From Patescibacteria group bacterium UBA2135 (GTDB lineage Bacteria > Patescibacteriota > Minisyncoccia > Phycocordibacterales > UBA2135), in NCBI GenBank assembly GCA_002327685.1, contig DCXN01000018.1:1-13448 (forward strand): 13,448 bases of DNA, written 5' to 3'. Both the position numbers and the translations under genes were made by a program. Under the pieces are notes generated by a model that did not search any database, was not told the DNA's origin, and worked only from the letters and a program-made list of their open reading frames with translations. Below are positions 1-6,848 of this stretch, one piece after another; the stretch's first letter is position 1, and each line of letters begins with the position of its first letter.

Positions 1-628
1 CATCTTTATTGTCGATAAGGTGAATGGTTGCTTCAACAACTTCACTTAGGTTGTGCGGCGGAATATTTGTCGCCATGCCGACTGCAATTCCCAACGTACC
101 GTTTAGCAAGACATTGGGAACAGCGGCAGGAAATACTACCGGTTCTTTTTTTGTACTATCATAATTTGGCCGCCACTCCACCGTTTCTTTTTCAAGATCG
201 CGCATAAGCTCTCCGGAAAGTTTCGTCATCTTTGCTTCCGTGTACCGCATTGCTGCCGCAGAATCTCCGTCCACCGATCCGAAATTTCCTTGTCCCAAAA
301 CAAGCGGGTAGCGATATGAAAAATCTTGCGCCATTTTCACGAGTGCATCATAGACCGAAGTATCACCGTGCGGGTGATATTTTCCAAGCACTTCACCGAC
401 GACAGCCGCTGACTTTCTGAAACGCGCGGAACTTGTGAGACCCAATCCGTGCATTGCAAAAAGTATCCGGCGATGCACAGGCTTTAATCCATCGCGCACA
501 TCAGGAAGCGCACGTGAAGTAATCACTGACATCGCATAATCCAAATACGACTCCTTCATTTCAGAAGCTATTTCACGAGGTAAAATCGTCTCTTTTTGTG
601 TTATGTCTTTTTCTTCTTTTTTGGGCAT
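1..628 (-). CDS. gyrA: DNA gyrase subunit A, N-terminal part (runs off the window)
   Basis: Subunit A of type II topoisomerase; it cuts and rejoins DNA while GyrB supplies ATP hydrolysis, introducing negative supercoils. Only the first 209 codons are present. Visible are the N-terminal signature YLDYAMSVI (28-36), the winged-helix stretch KYHPHGD (83-89) and AMRYTE (126-131), where Tyr129 is the catalytic tyrosine that links to DNA. The drug-contact positions equivalent to E. coli Ser83 and Asp87 are Thr90 and Asp94. The ATG at 628 follows a short lysine/glutamate-rich head and is the natural start. The C-terminal beta-pinwheel that would separate GyrA from ParC is outside the window; GyrA is the default because reduced genomes usually keep gyrase. 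Confidence 0.93.
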   Translation of the reverse strand, partial: MPKKEEKDITQKETILPREIASEMKESYLDYAMSVITSRALPDVRDGLKPVHRRILFAMHGLGLTSSARFRKSAAVVGEVLGKYHPHGDTSVYDALVKMAQDFSYRYPLVLGQGNFGSVDGDSAAAMRYTEAKMTKLSGELMRDLEKETVEWRPNYDSTKKEPVVFPAAVPNVLLNGTLGIAVGMATNIPPHNLSEVVEATIHLIDNKD

Positions 629-654
629 GTAATTCTTCTATGTCTTTATAGGCT

Positions 655-663
655 ATTGTAGCA
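655..663 (-). promoter_or_regulatory. Extended -10 promoter for gyrA
   Basis: On the minus strand the sequence reads TGCTACAAT, an extended -10 element (TGn plus a 5/6 match to TATAAT), about 27 bases upstream of the gyrA ATG. No good -35 is seen 17 bases further up, as is common for extended -10 promoters. The resulting leader would be about 20 nt and carries only a weak AGAAG as ribosome binding site. Confidence 0.5.
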
Positions 664-724
664 TAAATACCCCTATTTTAAAAGAAGATGTAAGGTTGCG
701 AATCTCCTGAAATTTTACGAGCTA

Positions 725-754
725 TTGACAATAGATTAGTTTATGTGGTAGAAT
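725..754 (+). promoter_or_regulatory. Sigma-70-type promoter of the 814 gene
   Basis: TTGACA at 725-730, an 18-base spacer and TAGAAT at 749-754. The -35 is a perfect consensus and the -10 matches at 5 of 6. The -35 sits inside the small palindrome CTATTGACAATAG (722-734), which could be an operator. Transcription would start near 761. Confidence 0.75.
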
Positions 755-798
755 AACAGCAACGTAATTTTAGTATTTTCCTGACACGAAAGAGCTGA

Positions 799-805
799 AA
801 GGAGA
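799..805 (+). promoter_or_regulatory. Shine-Dalgarno site that fixes the TTG start at 814
   Basis: AAGGAGA lies 8 bases before a TTG codon at 814-816. There is no ATG in a plausible position, so this strong site, rare in this window, decides the start. Confidence 0.7.
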
Positions 806-813
806 TAACTTAA

Positions 814-1290
814 TTGTCACGCAAACGCGACAGAAGAAACAGGATCAGCAGACCGCTAAGACGAAAATTGGGACTTCCGGAAAAGGGTCCCACAGGATTA
901 AGCAAAGCGGAAGAAAGAAGGGTACGTTTACAATTCGGCAGAGAGGGTAACGAAAAGGGTAAAGAGGCAGAGCGACTCTTTCTAAAAGCATGGAGTGACC
1001 CTCGCATATATCCCGCATGGCTAATTTCTGTCCGAGCCGCAACTCATACTGAAGATAGCCAAGAAAAAACTGATGCTGTAATGGAAACTTCCTGGGAACA
1101 AAAACTTCGCATTCAAATAAAAGCCCAAGAAGTAATGAGGTCTCATAGAAGGTTTTGTCGGTTGGGAATTGTCTTGGTCCAAGTCCTCCCGGATAAAGAC
1201 TCTCTGGAAGAGATACAAGACAAGACCCTTCACTCAATCGAGCGATACCGACAATACCAGCGAAACGTAGCGGGGGAACAGCAGTCCTAG
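814..1290 (+). CDS. Small basic protein with a PD-(D/E)XK nuclease-like pattern
   Basis: 158 residues, starting at TTG behind a good ribosome binding site. The N-terminus (1-40) is very rich in Arg and Lys, suggesting nucleic-acid contact. The core has the order of elements of the PD-(D/E)XK fold: a helix with Glu53 (GKEAERLF), a strand with Asp87 (TDAVME), then a strand LRIQIKAQ with Gln101 and Lys103, and a hydrophobic strand GIVLVQVLP (118-126). QxK in place of ExK occurs in some families of this fold. I do not recognise the family, and the nuclease reading is an inference from residue spacing only. The gene stands alone, with its own promoter and a terminator that overlaps its stop codon, opposite to almost everything else here. 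Confidence 0.6.
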   Translation: MSRKRDRRNRISRPLRRKLGLPEKGPTGLSKAEERRVRLQFGREGNEKGKEAERLFLKAWSDPRIYPAWLISVRAATHTEDSQEKTDAVMETSWEQKLRIQIKAQEVMRSHRRFCRLGIVLVQVLPDKDSLEEIQDKTLHSIERYRQYQRNVAGEQQS

Positions 1291-1326
1291 AGCCTTACAT
1301 CGCATACGGTGTCAGGCTCTTTTTTT
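1289..1326 (+). terminator. Intrinsic terminator of the 814 gene
   Basis: AGAGCCT (1289-1295) pairs with AGGCTCT (1314-1320), followed directly by six T. The left arm overlaps the TAG stop codon, so terminator and gene end are merged. Confidence 0.8.
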
Positions 1327-1344
1327 ATCTCAAACTCTCAAATA

Positions 1345-1363
1345 TTGGACATCCGATGTCCAA
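1345..1363. repeat. Perfect palindrome TTGGACATC-C-GATGTCCAA
   Basis: Nine-base arms around a single C, between the convergent 814 gene and the toxin gene. There is no run of T on the minus side and only a weak one on the plus side, so it is a poor intrinsic terminator. It could be a hairpin that protects the 3' end of the toxin mRNA, a protein-binding site, or a dispersed repeat. Confidence 0.7.
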
Positions 1364-1368
1364 CACTT

Positions 1369-1641
1369 TTATTTCAACCGTTTATATATTTTATTGCGAT
1401 GGTCTACAACATGCACAGTAACAAGATGTTCGCCAGACTCAACTTCATAGATAATACGCCAATCGCCAACTCTTAATTTAAAAAATCCCCTCAAAGGTTC
1501 TCCTAAAGGGATCGGGGTAACATGCTCAAAATTAACAATAAACCACTCAAGTTTTTCCAAAACACGTTTCCTAACTCTACTATCAAGTTTCTCACAATCA
1601 GCTTTTCCTTCCTTTGTAATTTCAAAACGCCATCGTGCCAT
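1369..1641 (-). CDS. RelE/ParE-family toxin
   Basis: 90 residues, the usual length for RelE-superfamily toxins, which cleave mRNA in the ribosome (RelE, YoeB, HigB) or attack gyrase (ParE). The conserved C-terminal half is clear: a strand pair around FFKLRVGDWRIIYEV (residues 53-67) and VHVVDHRNKIYKRL (76-89). The Arg in GDWR, the His in VDHR and the terminal Tyr-Lys-Arg fit the mRNA-interferase (RelE-like) type better than ParE, but this is inference. It begins 3 bases after the antitoxin stop codon, so the two genes are cotranscribed and the antitoxin is made first. Confidence 0.88.
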   Translation of the reverse strand: MARWRFEITKEGKADCEKLDSRVRKRVLEKLEWFIVNFEHVTPIPLGEPLRGFFKLRVGDWRIIYEVESGEHLVTVHVVDHRNKIYKRLK

Positions 1642-1644
1642 AAA

Positions 1645-1851
1645 TTATAAGCGATGTTTTTCGAGAAATATTTTGAGGTCTGTCGTGTTGCCGCTCTTTT
1701 TAGATTTAACGGATTTCTTAATCCGAGAAAACATATTCGTCCTTAAAACCAACCCCGCATCAGGATCGCTTAAAATTTCTCTCAAAGCTGCAACCACACT
1801 TCGGTGTGCTAACTTGCTCATCTTTTTATTTTCAAGTGTTAATTTTGCCAT
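1645..1851 (-). CDS. Putative antitoxin partner of the RelE-like toxin
   Basis: 68 residues, basic, directly upstream of the toxin in the position and size of a type II antitoxin. Residues 16-40 look helical (SVVAALREILSDPDAG), followed by a Lys/Ser-rich stretch (44-55) and a short C-terminal helix that may wrap the toxin. No standard DNA-binding motif is evident, so I do not assign it to a named antitoxin family; the function rests on genetic context. The ATG lies almost at the expected transcription start and has no Shine-Dalgarno sequence. Confidence 0.75.
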   Translation of the reverse strand: MAKLTLENKKMSKLAHRSVVAALREILSDPDAGLVLRTNMFSRIKKSVKSKKSGNTTDLKIFLEKHRL

Positions 1852-1855
1852 ATGT

Positions 1856-1886
1856 ACTATACTAACACGCTCTACCCTATCGTCAA
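1856..1886 (-). promoter_or_regulatory. Toxin-antitoxin promoter, probably giving a leaderless mRNA
   Basis: On the minus strand TTGACG (1881-1886) and TATAGT (1856-1861) are 19 bases apart. Only four bases separate the -10 from the antitoxin ATG, so the transcript would begin at or next to the start codon. A ten-base palindrome ACATATATGT at 1900-1909, just upstream of the -35, is a candidate operator for autoregulation. The spacer is longer than ideal. Confidence 0.5.
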
Positions 1887-1909
1887 TGCGCTTATGTACA
1901 CATATATGT

Positions 1910-1931
1910 AAAAAAACACCTTAAAATAAGG
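1910..1931 (-). terminator. Possible end terminator of the wall operon
   Basis: On the minus strand CCTTA-TTT-TAAGG is followed by TG and seven T. The stem is short and weak, but it follows the large hairpin at 1934-2001, and the two together sit where the long proS-mre operon should end. Confidence 0.4.
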
Positions 1932-1933
1932 CA

Positions 1934-2001
1934 TTTCCAACGGCTCAACCCGCCTGCCCCGTAGCCAACTTCGTTGTGGTACTGGGGTTGAGCCATTGAA
2001 A
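1934..2001 (-). repeat. Long imperfect palindrome (REP-like hairpin) after the operon
   Basis: GGCTCAACCC (1942-1951) pairs with GGGTTGAGCC (1985-1994). The stem extends outward through TTTC..AA against TT..GAAA with one bulge and one wobble, giving about 17 pairs. The interior can fold further (CAAC-GAA-GTTG, GTA/TAC). It starts 8 bases after the last stop codon of the operon. It has no T run of its own and looks like a dispersed intergenic palindrome that blocks 3' exonucleases or helps termination. Confidence 0.65.
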
Positions 2002-2008
2002 TTAAACA

Positions 2009-2260
2009 TTACCAAGGACGGTTATTGGTAAAAACAGAGTAGAGTTGTTTAAATTGGTCTTTGACGAGAGTGAGGGGAGCGAGATTGTCTTGCTCCAAAA
2101 GAGACATCGGCGTTCCTCCTTGCTGAGTACTCAATTGCTCATCAAGTGTGGAAACCCAAATCGCAGCAATAATAAAAGTAACGAAAACAGAAACGGAGAG
2201 CGCAACGAGTTTTCGCGTATGCTCGGATTTTTGTTGAACTTTCTCAATAATTTTAAACAC
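2009..2260 (-). CDS. Small single-helix membrane protein, function unknown
   Basis: 83 residues. A polar, charged N-terminus (1-17) precedes one hydrophobic helix, LVALSVSVFVTFIIAAIWVS (18-37), and a polar tail of about 45 residues. By the positive-inside rule the Lys/Arg-rich N-terminus is cytoplasmic and the tail lies outside. There is no signal-peptidase site, so it is probably anchored. It is the last gene of the proS-mre-PBP2 operon, 46 bases after the MBL-fold gene. I do not recognise a named family; an accessory role in wall synthesis is only suggested by position. Confidence 0.7.
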   Translation of the reverse strand: MFKIIEKVQQKSEHTRKLVALSVSVFVTFIIAAIWVSTLDEQLSTQQGGTPMSLLEQDNLAPLTLVKDQFKQLYSVFTNNRPW

Positions 2261-2306
2261 AAATTTAGATTAATTTTCAAACATTTGGAAATTGGAAATT
2301 TCATTC

Positions 2307-2924
2307 TCAAGATTGCTTGAGAATGACAACCTCTCCTTCCTTTTCTTCAACATCCTTCTTCCGAAGCGTTAGTTTTTCAATCGGCTGTACTTCTTTCTCA
2401 CTCGCTTCTTCTAAAAATTTCTTCACTGCCGGAGCAGAATCTTTTTCGTAGTGCATGGGAATGACGATGCTTGCTTCAAGGGAACGTGCAATTTTATACG
2501 CGTCAGCGGGGGATAACACATCACCTCCGCCTATCGGAACAAACAGAATATCAACTTCTGTCATCTGCTCCTCCATCTCTTCCGACAAAACCGGTTTCCC
2601 CAGCGCCCCTAAGAAACATATTCTCATCTTCTCAATAGTTATGTAATAAACAGTATTTATTTTCTGCTGTTTCTTGTAAATAACCGGAACGCCAAACCCT
2701 TGGATAAAGATGCCTCCCACCTCATACTCTCCAGGGCCCGAAACAATAAGCGGCTTTTTGTCACCGTACGAAAGATTGTCCGTGCCATTGAAGTCAGGAT
2801 CATTCAAACTCACAATACCGATATTAGTACCAAATCGGTTTGTCTTCGCAGGAGGGTTTATTGCAATCATGGTGTCTCCCTGCTGAATTTTAAAAAATTG
2901 TGTGCCGTGGTAGGTGATGACCAT
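2307..2924 (-). CDS. Metallo-beta-lactamase-fold protein with degenerate metal site
   Basis: 205 residues, resembling the UlaG/YtnP-like branch (COG2220) of the MBL fold. The order of elements fits: ITYHGTQFFKIQQGDTMIAINP (3-24), the strand GIVSLNDPDFNG (36-47), GPGEYEVGG (63-71), DILFVPIGG (125-133) and VIPMHY (154-159). In active members the second element is SHxHxDH; here it is SLNDPDF, so the histidine ligands are absent. Only the later Asp125 and His158 remain, and the usual D-P after the second strand is N-P. The likely reading is a non-catalytic, binding or structural derivative. It follows PBP2 by 34 bases inside the wall operon. Confidence 0.8.
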   Translation of the reverse strand: MVITYHGTQFFKIQQGDTMIAINPPAKTNRFGTNIGIVSLNDPDFNGTDNLSYGDKKPLIVSGPGEYEVGGIFIQGFGVPVIYKKQQKINTVYYITIEKMRICFLGALGKPVLSEEMEEQMTEVDILFVPIGGGDVLSPADAYKIARSLEASIVIPMHYEKDSAPAVKKFLEEASEKEVQPIEKLTLRKKDVEEKEGEVVILKQS

Positions 2925-2958
2925 ATGTTAATAGTATATAGAATTTGGAATATAGAAT

Positions 2959-4659
2959 CTAGAACATATCGGTTTCCAGATATTCCGGTGTTTCTACGCT
3001 CATCCATTCTAACAACTGCCGCATTACAAAAAGAGCACCAATTGTATTTTCGCGCGGTCCTTTTTCCATCACGACTGCAAATGCATAGCGTGGATTTTCA
3101 TACGGAAAAAATCCGGTAACCCATGAGTGGACGCGTTTTTTTGAAATTCCAACCTCTGCTGTTCCAGTCTTCGCGGCAATCTCAACCTGCGGAAGATTAA
3201 GCCTGCTTGCTGTTCCATATAGAACCGCATCACGCAGTCCTTCTTTCACGATTGAAAAATACTCTTTCGGAATTTTAATTCGTTGCTCCTTTTTCCGCGA
3301 CAACTTTCTAGCATCAGCATCTAACACAAGCCGCGGAGTAATTAATACACCGCTGTTTGCAAGAGCGGCCATCCCGCGGGCAACTTGGAGCGGTGTTACT
3401 TGAAAACCATACTGTCCGATTACCGTGTTGTACGTATCCCCTAATCTCCATTCATCCTTAAAGACTTCTTCTTTCCACGCAGGTGTCGGAATTACACCAA
3501 GTTTTTCACCGTACAAATCAACGCCGGGCTCTTTTTCAAATCCAAAAAGACGCATGTACTGTTCAATCCGCCCGATACCAAGACCTTTTTGTTCTTCATA
3601 TCCGCCCCCAATTTCGTAAAAATAAACATTTGACGAATACGCGATTGCTTCTTTCATGTCAACAGGCCCATGCGCCTTCCAGTCATAAAAAACCGACTCT
3701 TCTCCTGGAATATACGGATGTGGTACGGAAATAGAACCAGTACTTACAATCTTCTCCGACGGTGTAATAATATTTTCGTTGAGTGCCGCAAGCGCGATAA
3801 AAGGTTTAACAATTGAGCCTGGAGTAAATAAGCCAGAAACTGATCTGTTTAAAAATGGTTTTCGTTCGTCAGCAAGCATCTGTTTTATGCTCTGCCGATC
3901 GTTTCCCGCAGTCAAAGTGTTAGGAGTATATTCAGGATAATTGGTAAGAACAATAATTTCACCGGTCCTGACATCAAGAATAACACCAGCGCCGCCCTCA
4001 AATCCAATCTGGTGAGAAAGACTCTCTACAAAGCTATAAAGCGCCGAGGACACCCTGCTATCAATAGAAAGTGTAATATCTTCACCATCAACAGGCATGC
4101 GGAGAAAACTTTCCGATTGACGCCCACCAAGCGCATCTGTCTCAACAATTTTTTTGCCATATGAACCGGAGAGTAGATCGTTGTAATATTCCTCAACACC
4201 ATCTTTGCCTTCAAACTCCTCCTGATAAAAATTTCCCGCCGCGTCTTTTGCTGGGTAATCAACATAACCAAGCACATGCGCTAAACCTTCGGTATACGCA
4301 TATTGACGCAGTGAAAAGCCATCATCCAAGATATTTGAAACATTTTTTGCAAGAACTAGTCCATTCCGATCTCTGATAATCCCCCGCTCGTTGAATATAA
4401 TTGTACTCTCTAGACGATTATTAAGTGCCGCTCTTTTAAATTCATCCCCGCGAACAACCTGCAAATCAGCCACACGATAGAAAAAAACAATAAAAATGAT
4501 GGCAACAAAAATACCAACTGTAATAAACGGATATTTTGTTAACGGCTTTTCTATGCGCCCTTCAAATTGATGCTGATCAAACTCTGGCAGATTACTTGCA
4601 TCCAAAAAAATCTCATCCGGATTTATGTCTTTGTAGTGTTTTCGCTTCAAGAACGCCAT
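2959..4659 (-). CDS. mrdA: Penicillin-binding protein 2, peptidoglycan D,D-transpeptidase
   Basis: 566 residues. It cross-links peptidoglycan during side-wall elongation, working outside the membrane with MreBCD and a SEDS glycosyltransferase. A cytoplasmic head is followed by one transmembrane helix (about 44-62), then the dimerisation part with ERGIIRDRNG (91-100), and the transpeptidase domain (about 220-550). All three catalytic motifs are present: SIVK with nucleophile Ser282, SSN (342-344) and KTG (497-499). It starts 3 bases after the mreD stop. RodA, its usual partner, is not in the operon. The class B transpeptidase call is firm; PBP2 rather than PBP3 rests on the mre context. Confidence 0.93.
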   Translation of the reverse strand: MAFLKRKHYKDINPDEIFLDASNLPEFDQHQFEGRIEKPLTKYPFITVGIFVAIIFIVFFYRVADLQVVRGDEFKRAALNNRLESTIIFNERGIIRDRNGLVLAKNVSNILDDGFSLRQYAYTEGLAHVLGYVDYPAKDAAGNFYQEEFEGKDGVEEYYNDLLSGSYGKKIVETDALGGRQSESFLRMPVDGEDITLSIDSRVSSALYSFVESLSHQIGFEGGAGVILDVRTGEIIVLTNYPEYTPNTLTAGNDRQSIKQMLADERKPFLNRSVSGLFTPGSIVKPFIALAALNENIITPSEKIVSTGSISVPHPYIPGEESVFYDWKAHGPVDMKEAIAYSSNVYFYEIGGGYEEQKGLGIGRIEQYMRLFGFEKEPGVDLYGEKLGVIPTPAWKEEVFKDEWRLGDTYNTVIGQYGFQVTPLQVARGMAALANSGVLITPRLVLDADARKLSRKKEQRIKIPKEYFSIVKEGLRDAVLYGTASRLNLPQVEIAAKTGTAEVGISKKRVHSWVTGFFPYENPRYAFAVVMEKGPRENTIGALFVMRQLLEWMSVETPEYLETDMF

Positions 4660-4662
4660 AAA

Positions 4663-4923
4663 TTACATAGAAAGCCGCGTCTTGCTTTTTAAAAATTCTG
4701 CGACGTAAAAAATGATGATCGCGCCTGCGGTAGAAAAGAAATGAAATCCAAAAAGGTTTATGTCAGAAGTGCTGTAGAGTAAATCATATAAGACTCCCCA
4801 ACCGATAATTTCATAAAATTTTCTAACGAGAAACACTGCCGCAATTCCGAGGGCAATAGTCACCAGCCACGGGAAAAAGAGTACTGAAAAAAATAATAAA
4901 AAGTTTAGAAAAATACGACGCAT
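4663..4923 (-). CDS. mreD: Short MreD-like membrane protein
   Basis: 86 residues from an ATG one base after the mreC stop; the upstream TTG at 4959 would overlap mreC by 35 bases and is less likely. MreD is normally about 160-170 residues, so this is roughly half length. It has a long hydrophobic N-terminal segment (about 5-34, room for one long or two short helices) and a C-terminal helix (about 62-79). The stretch GWGVLYDLLYST resembles the conserved part of MreD. The position between mreC and PBP2 is the main argument. It is presumably a reduced MreD that holds the MreC-PBP2 complex in the membrane. Confidence 0.72.
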   Translation of the reverse strand: MRRIFLNFLLFFSVLFFPWLVTIALGIAAVFLVRKFYEIIGWGVLYDLLYSTSDINLFGFHFFSTAGAIIIFYVAEFLKSKTRLSM

Positions 4924-4924
4924 A

Positions 4925-5728
4925 TTATTCTTCGGATGAAAAAAGGAATTGCGGCACAACCATTACAAAACGAGTCTCCCAGATATTTTTCGGTGTTTGA
5001 AATAAAATTGTCTGAAGGGGATTCGCCTGTTTCGATTTCACCACTTTTACAACACCAATAAGGGGACTTTCAAGAGACGGGTAAAACACCGCGTCCCCCT
5101 CTTTAATAGAAATATCATAGGGTAACTTCATTTGAAATGAACCGCCACCTAGACCGTGCGCAAGCGCTGGTATACGTCTCCCGCCAACTGATACTTCAAT
5201 TTCCATACCAGGAGATGAAAAGAGTTTCACTCTTGCTGTCTTTTTATATGCTACTTCAACAATACCAACAAGTGCCATTTCAGAAAAAACAATATTGCCA
5301 GCTTCAATGCCATCTGCCGCTCCGATATCAATTATAAACGTATCATATGGAGAATAATACGGTCTTGAAAGCACTGCGCCGAGCATACCACCAGATATTT
5401 CATGCCTTTTAAGAAGTGTTTTGAGTTCTGCGTTCTCTGTTTGAAGAGTGCTTGATTGTATTAGATGAATACGTGCTGTTTCAAGCATCCTGTACAACAT
5501 TTCATTCTCTTCTGCAAGTTTTTGTTTTCCTACAAAAATATTTTTTATTGCAGAGGTTTTATCAATCGCATATTGATATCCTGCCCAAAAAGGCGCCGCG
5601 ACAAATGTGGTAGCGCGAGAGAGTGGCTCTCTAATACTATCAACGTAGGAAAGCGCAAATAAAAGCGTGGCAATAAGCACGCTCCGTACAAGAAAAACTT
5701 TTATCGCATGTTTATGTTGCTCTCGCAT
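4925..5728 (-). CDS. mreC: Rod-shape protein MreC
   Basis: 267 residues, near the usual MreC length. It links the cytoplasmic MreB filaments to PBP2 outside the membrane and activates PBP2. A basic cytoplasmic head precedes one transmembrane helix (about 11-28). A coiled coil covers about 65-110 (KLAEENEMLYRMLETARI and TENAELKTLL). Two beta domains follow, with the family pattern IIDIGAADGIEAGN and a turn ALAHGLGGGS. It begins 40 bases after mreB, in a spacer containing three copies of ATTCGG, and ends just before mreD. Confidence 0.93.
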   Translation of the reverse strand: MREQHKHAIKVFLVRSVLIATLLFALSYVDSIREPLSRATTFVAAPFWAGYQYAIDKTSAIKNIFVGKQKLAEENEMLYRMLETARIHLIQSSTLQTENAELKTLLKRHEISGGMLGAVLSRPYYSPYDTFIIDIGAADGIEAGNIVFSEMALVGIVEVAYKKTARVKLFSSPGMEIEVSVGGRRIPALAHGLGGGSFQMKLPYDISIKEGDAVFYPSLESPLIGVVKVVKSKQANPLQTILFQTPKNIWETRFVMVVPQFLFSSEE

Positions 5729-5768
5729 ATGTTAATTCGGATTATAATTCGGAGTATTCGGATTATCA

Positions 5769-6842
5769 TTATTCTATCGCCGGTAATTCATCATCACTGT
5801 CAATTAAAATATCACGATGTGCATCAATGTTCTCAAGAATAACGCCGGCGCCACGAACAACCGCGGTCATAGGATCATGAGCAATATGAATTGGGATATG
5901 AAGTGCCTCTTCTAGAAGATTTGCAAGACCGGGAATAGTAGCACCCCCTCCAACAAGCACAATACCGCGCAACATAACATCTGAAAGCACTTCGGGTGGC
6001 GTTGTCTCAAGAACTTCCTTCACTGAGTTGATGAGCATCATAATAGAGTTAGAAATTGCTTCACGTATATCAGCATCTGTAATAATTACTTCTCGCGGTA
6101 AGCCGGTTACCAGATCCCTGCCGCGTACCGGAGCTTCTACCAACTCGTCGGTTTCAACAACCGAGCCGATTGCAATTTTAATGCTCTCCGCTGTTCTCTC
6201 TCCGATTAAGATTTTAAATTCATTCCGAATATACGAGACAATGTCTTCGTTAAATCTGTCGCCAGCAATGCGGAGATTTTTTGATTGGACAATGCCTGAA
6301 AGCGAGATGACCGCAATATCGGTATTACCGCCACCGACATCAACTACCATACTTCCGACCGGATCTTTGATCGGCAATTCTATGCCAAGCGCGGCCGCCA
6401 TCGGCTCTTCTACAATGTAGACCTGGCGCGCGCCCGCAGATTTTGCCGCATCACGCACAGCGCGCGTCTCAACATTCGTGATACCAGAGGGCACGCCCAC
6501 AACAACTGTAGGTCGGATAAATTTTGGAGAAAGATTATGTACTTTTCGTAAAAAATACGTGAGCATCTCTTCTGCTATTTCAAAATTTGACACGACACCA
6601 TCAACAAGCGGTCTAACTGCCGAAATATGTGACGGCGTTCTTCCGAGCATCTGTTTTGCCTGTGTTCCAACCGCAACCACCTGTCCTGTCTTTTGATTAA
6701 CGGCAACAACTGATGGTTCGTTTACTATAATGCCGTAATTGTGTACATAAACCAGAGTATTTGCTGTTCCTAAATCAATGCCTATGCTGTTTGAAAATAG
6801 TTTATATATTTTTTCTGAAGTGTTATTAAATTTTTGAAGCAT
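5769..6842 (-). CDS. mreB: Actin-like cell-shape protein MreB
   Basis: 357 residues. MreB forms membrane-bound filaments that orient wall synthesis. The actin-fold signatures are complete: phosphate 1 loop GIDLGTANT (21-29), the catalytic-region VEEPMAAALG (144-153), phosphate 2 loop DVGGGNTDIAV (168-178) and the adenosine motif VGGGATIPGL near residue 320. The N-terminal 20 residues contain Leu/Phe and Lys and could form the amphipathic membrane helix. It starts 6 bases after the proS stop and has no clear Shine-Dalgarno, so it is probably translated by coupling. The cell is predicted to be a rod or to have defined elongation zones. Confidence 0.96.
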   Translation of the reverse strand: MLQKFNNTSEKIYKLFSNSIGIDLGTANTLVYVHNYGIIVNEPSVVAVNQKTGQVVAVGTQAKQMLGRTPSHISAVRPLVDGVVSNFEIAEEMLTYFLRKVHNLSPKFIRPTVVVGVPSGITNVETRAVRDAAKSAGARQVYIVEEPMAAALGIELPIKDPVGSMVVDVGGGNTDIAVISLSGIVQSKNLRIAGDRFNEDIVSYIRNEFKILIGERTAESIKIAIGSVVETDELVEAPVRGRDLVTGLPREVIITDADIREAISNSIMMLINSVKEVLETTPPEVLSDVMLRGIVLVGGGATIPGLANLLEEALHIPIHIAHDPMTAVVRGAGVILENIDAHRDILIDSDDELPAIE

Positions 6843-6848
6843 ATCATA

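Noticed and set aside
1..628. Quinolone-resistance change in GyrA
   Set aside because: Thr at the Ser83-equivalent position occurs naturally and the Asp87 equivalent is intact; sequence alone gives no resistance call.
4924..4959. TTG start of mreD at 4959
   Set aside because: It would overlap mreC by 35 bases; an ATG one base after the mreC stop gives a natural membrane-protein start.
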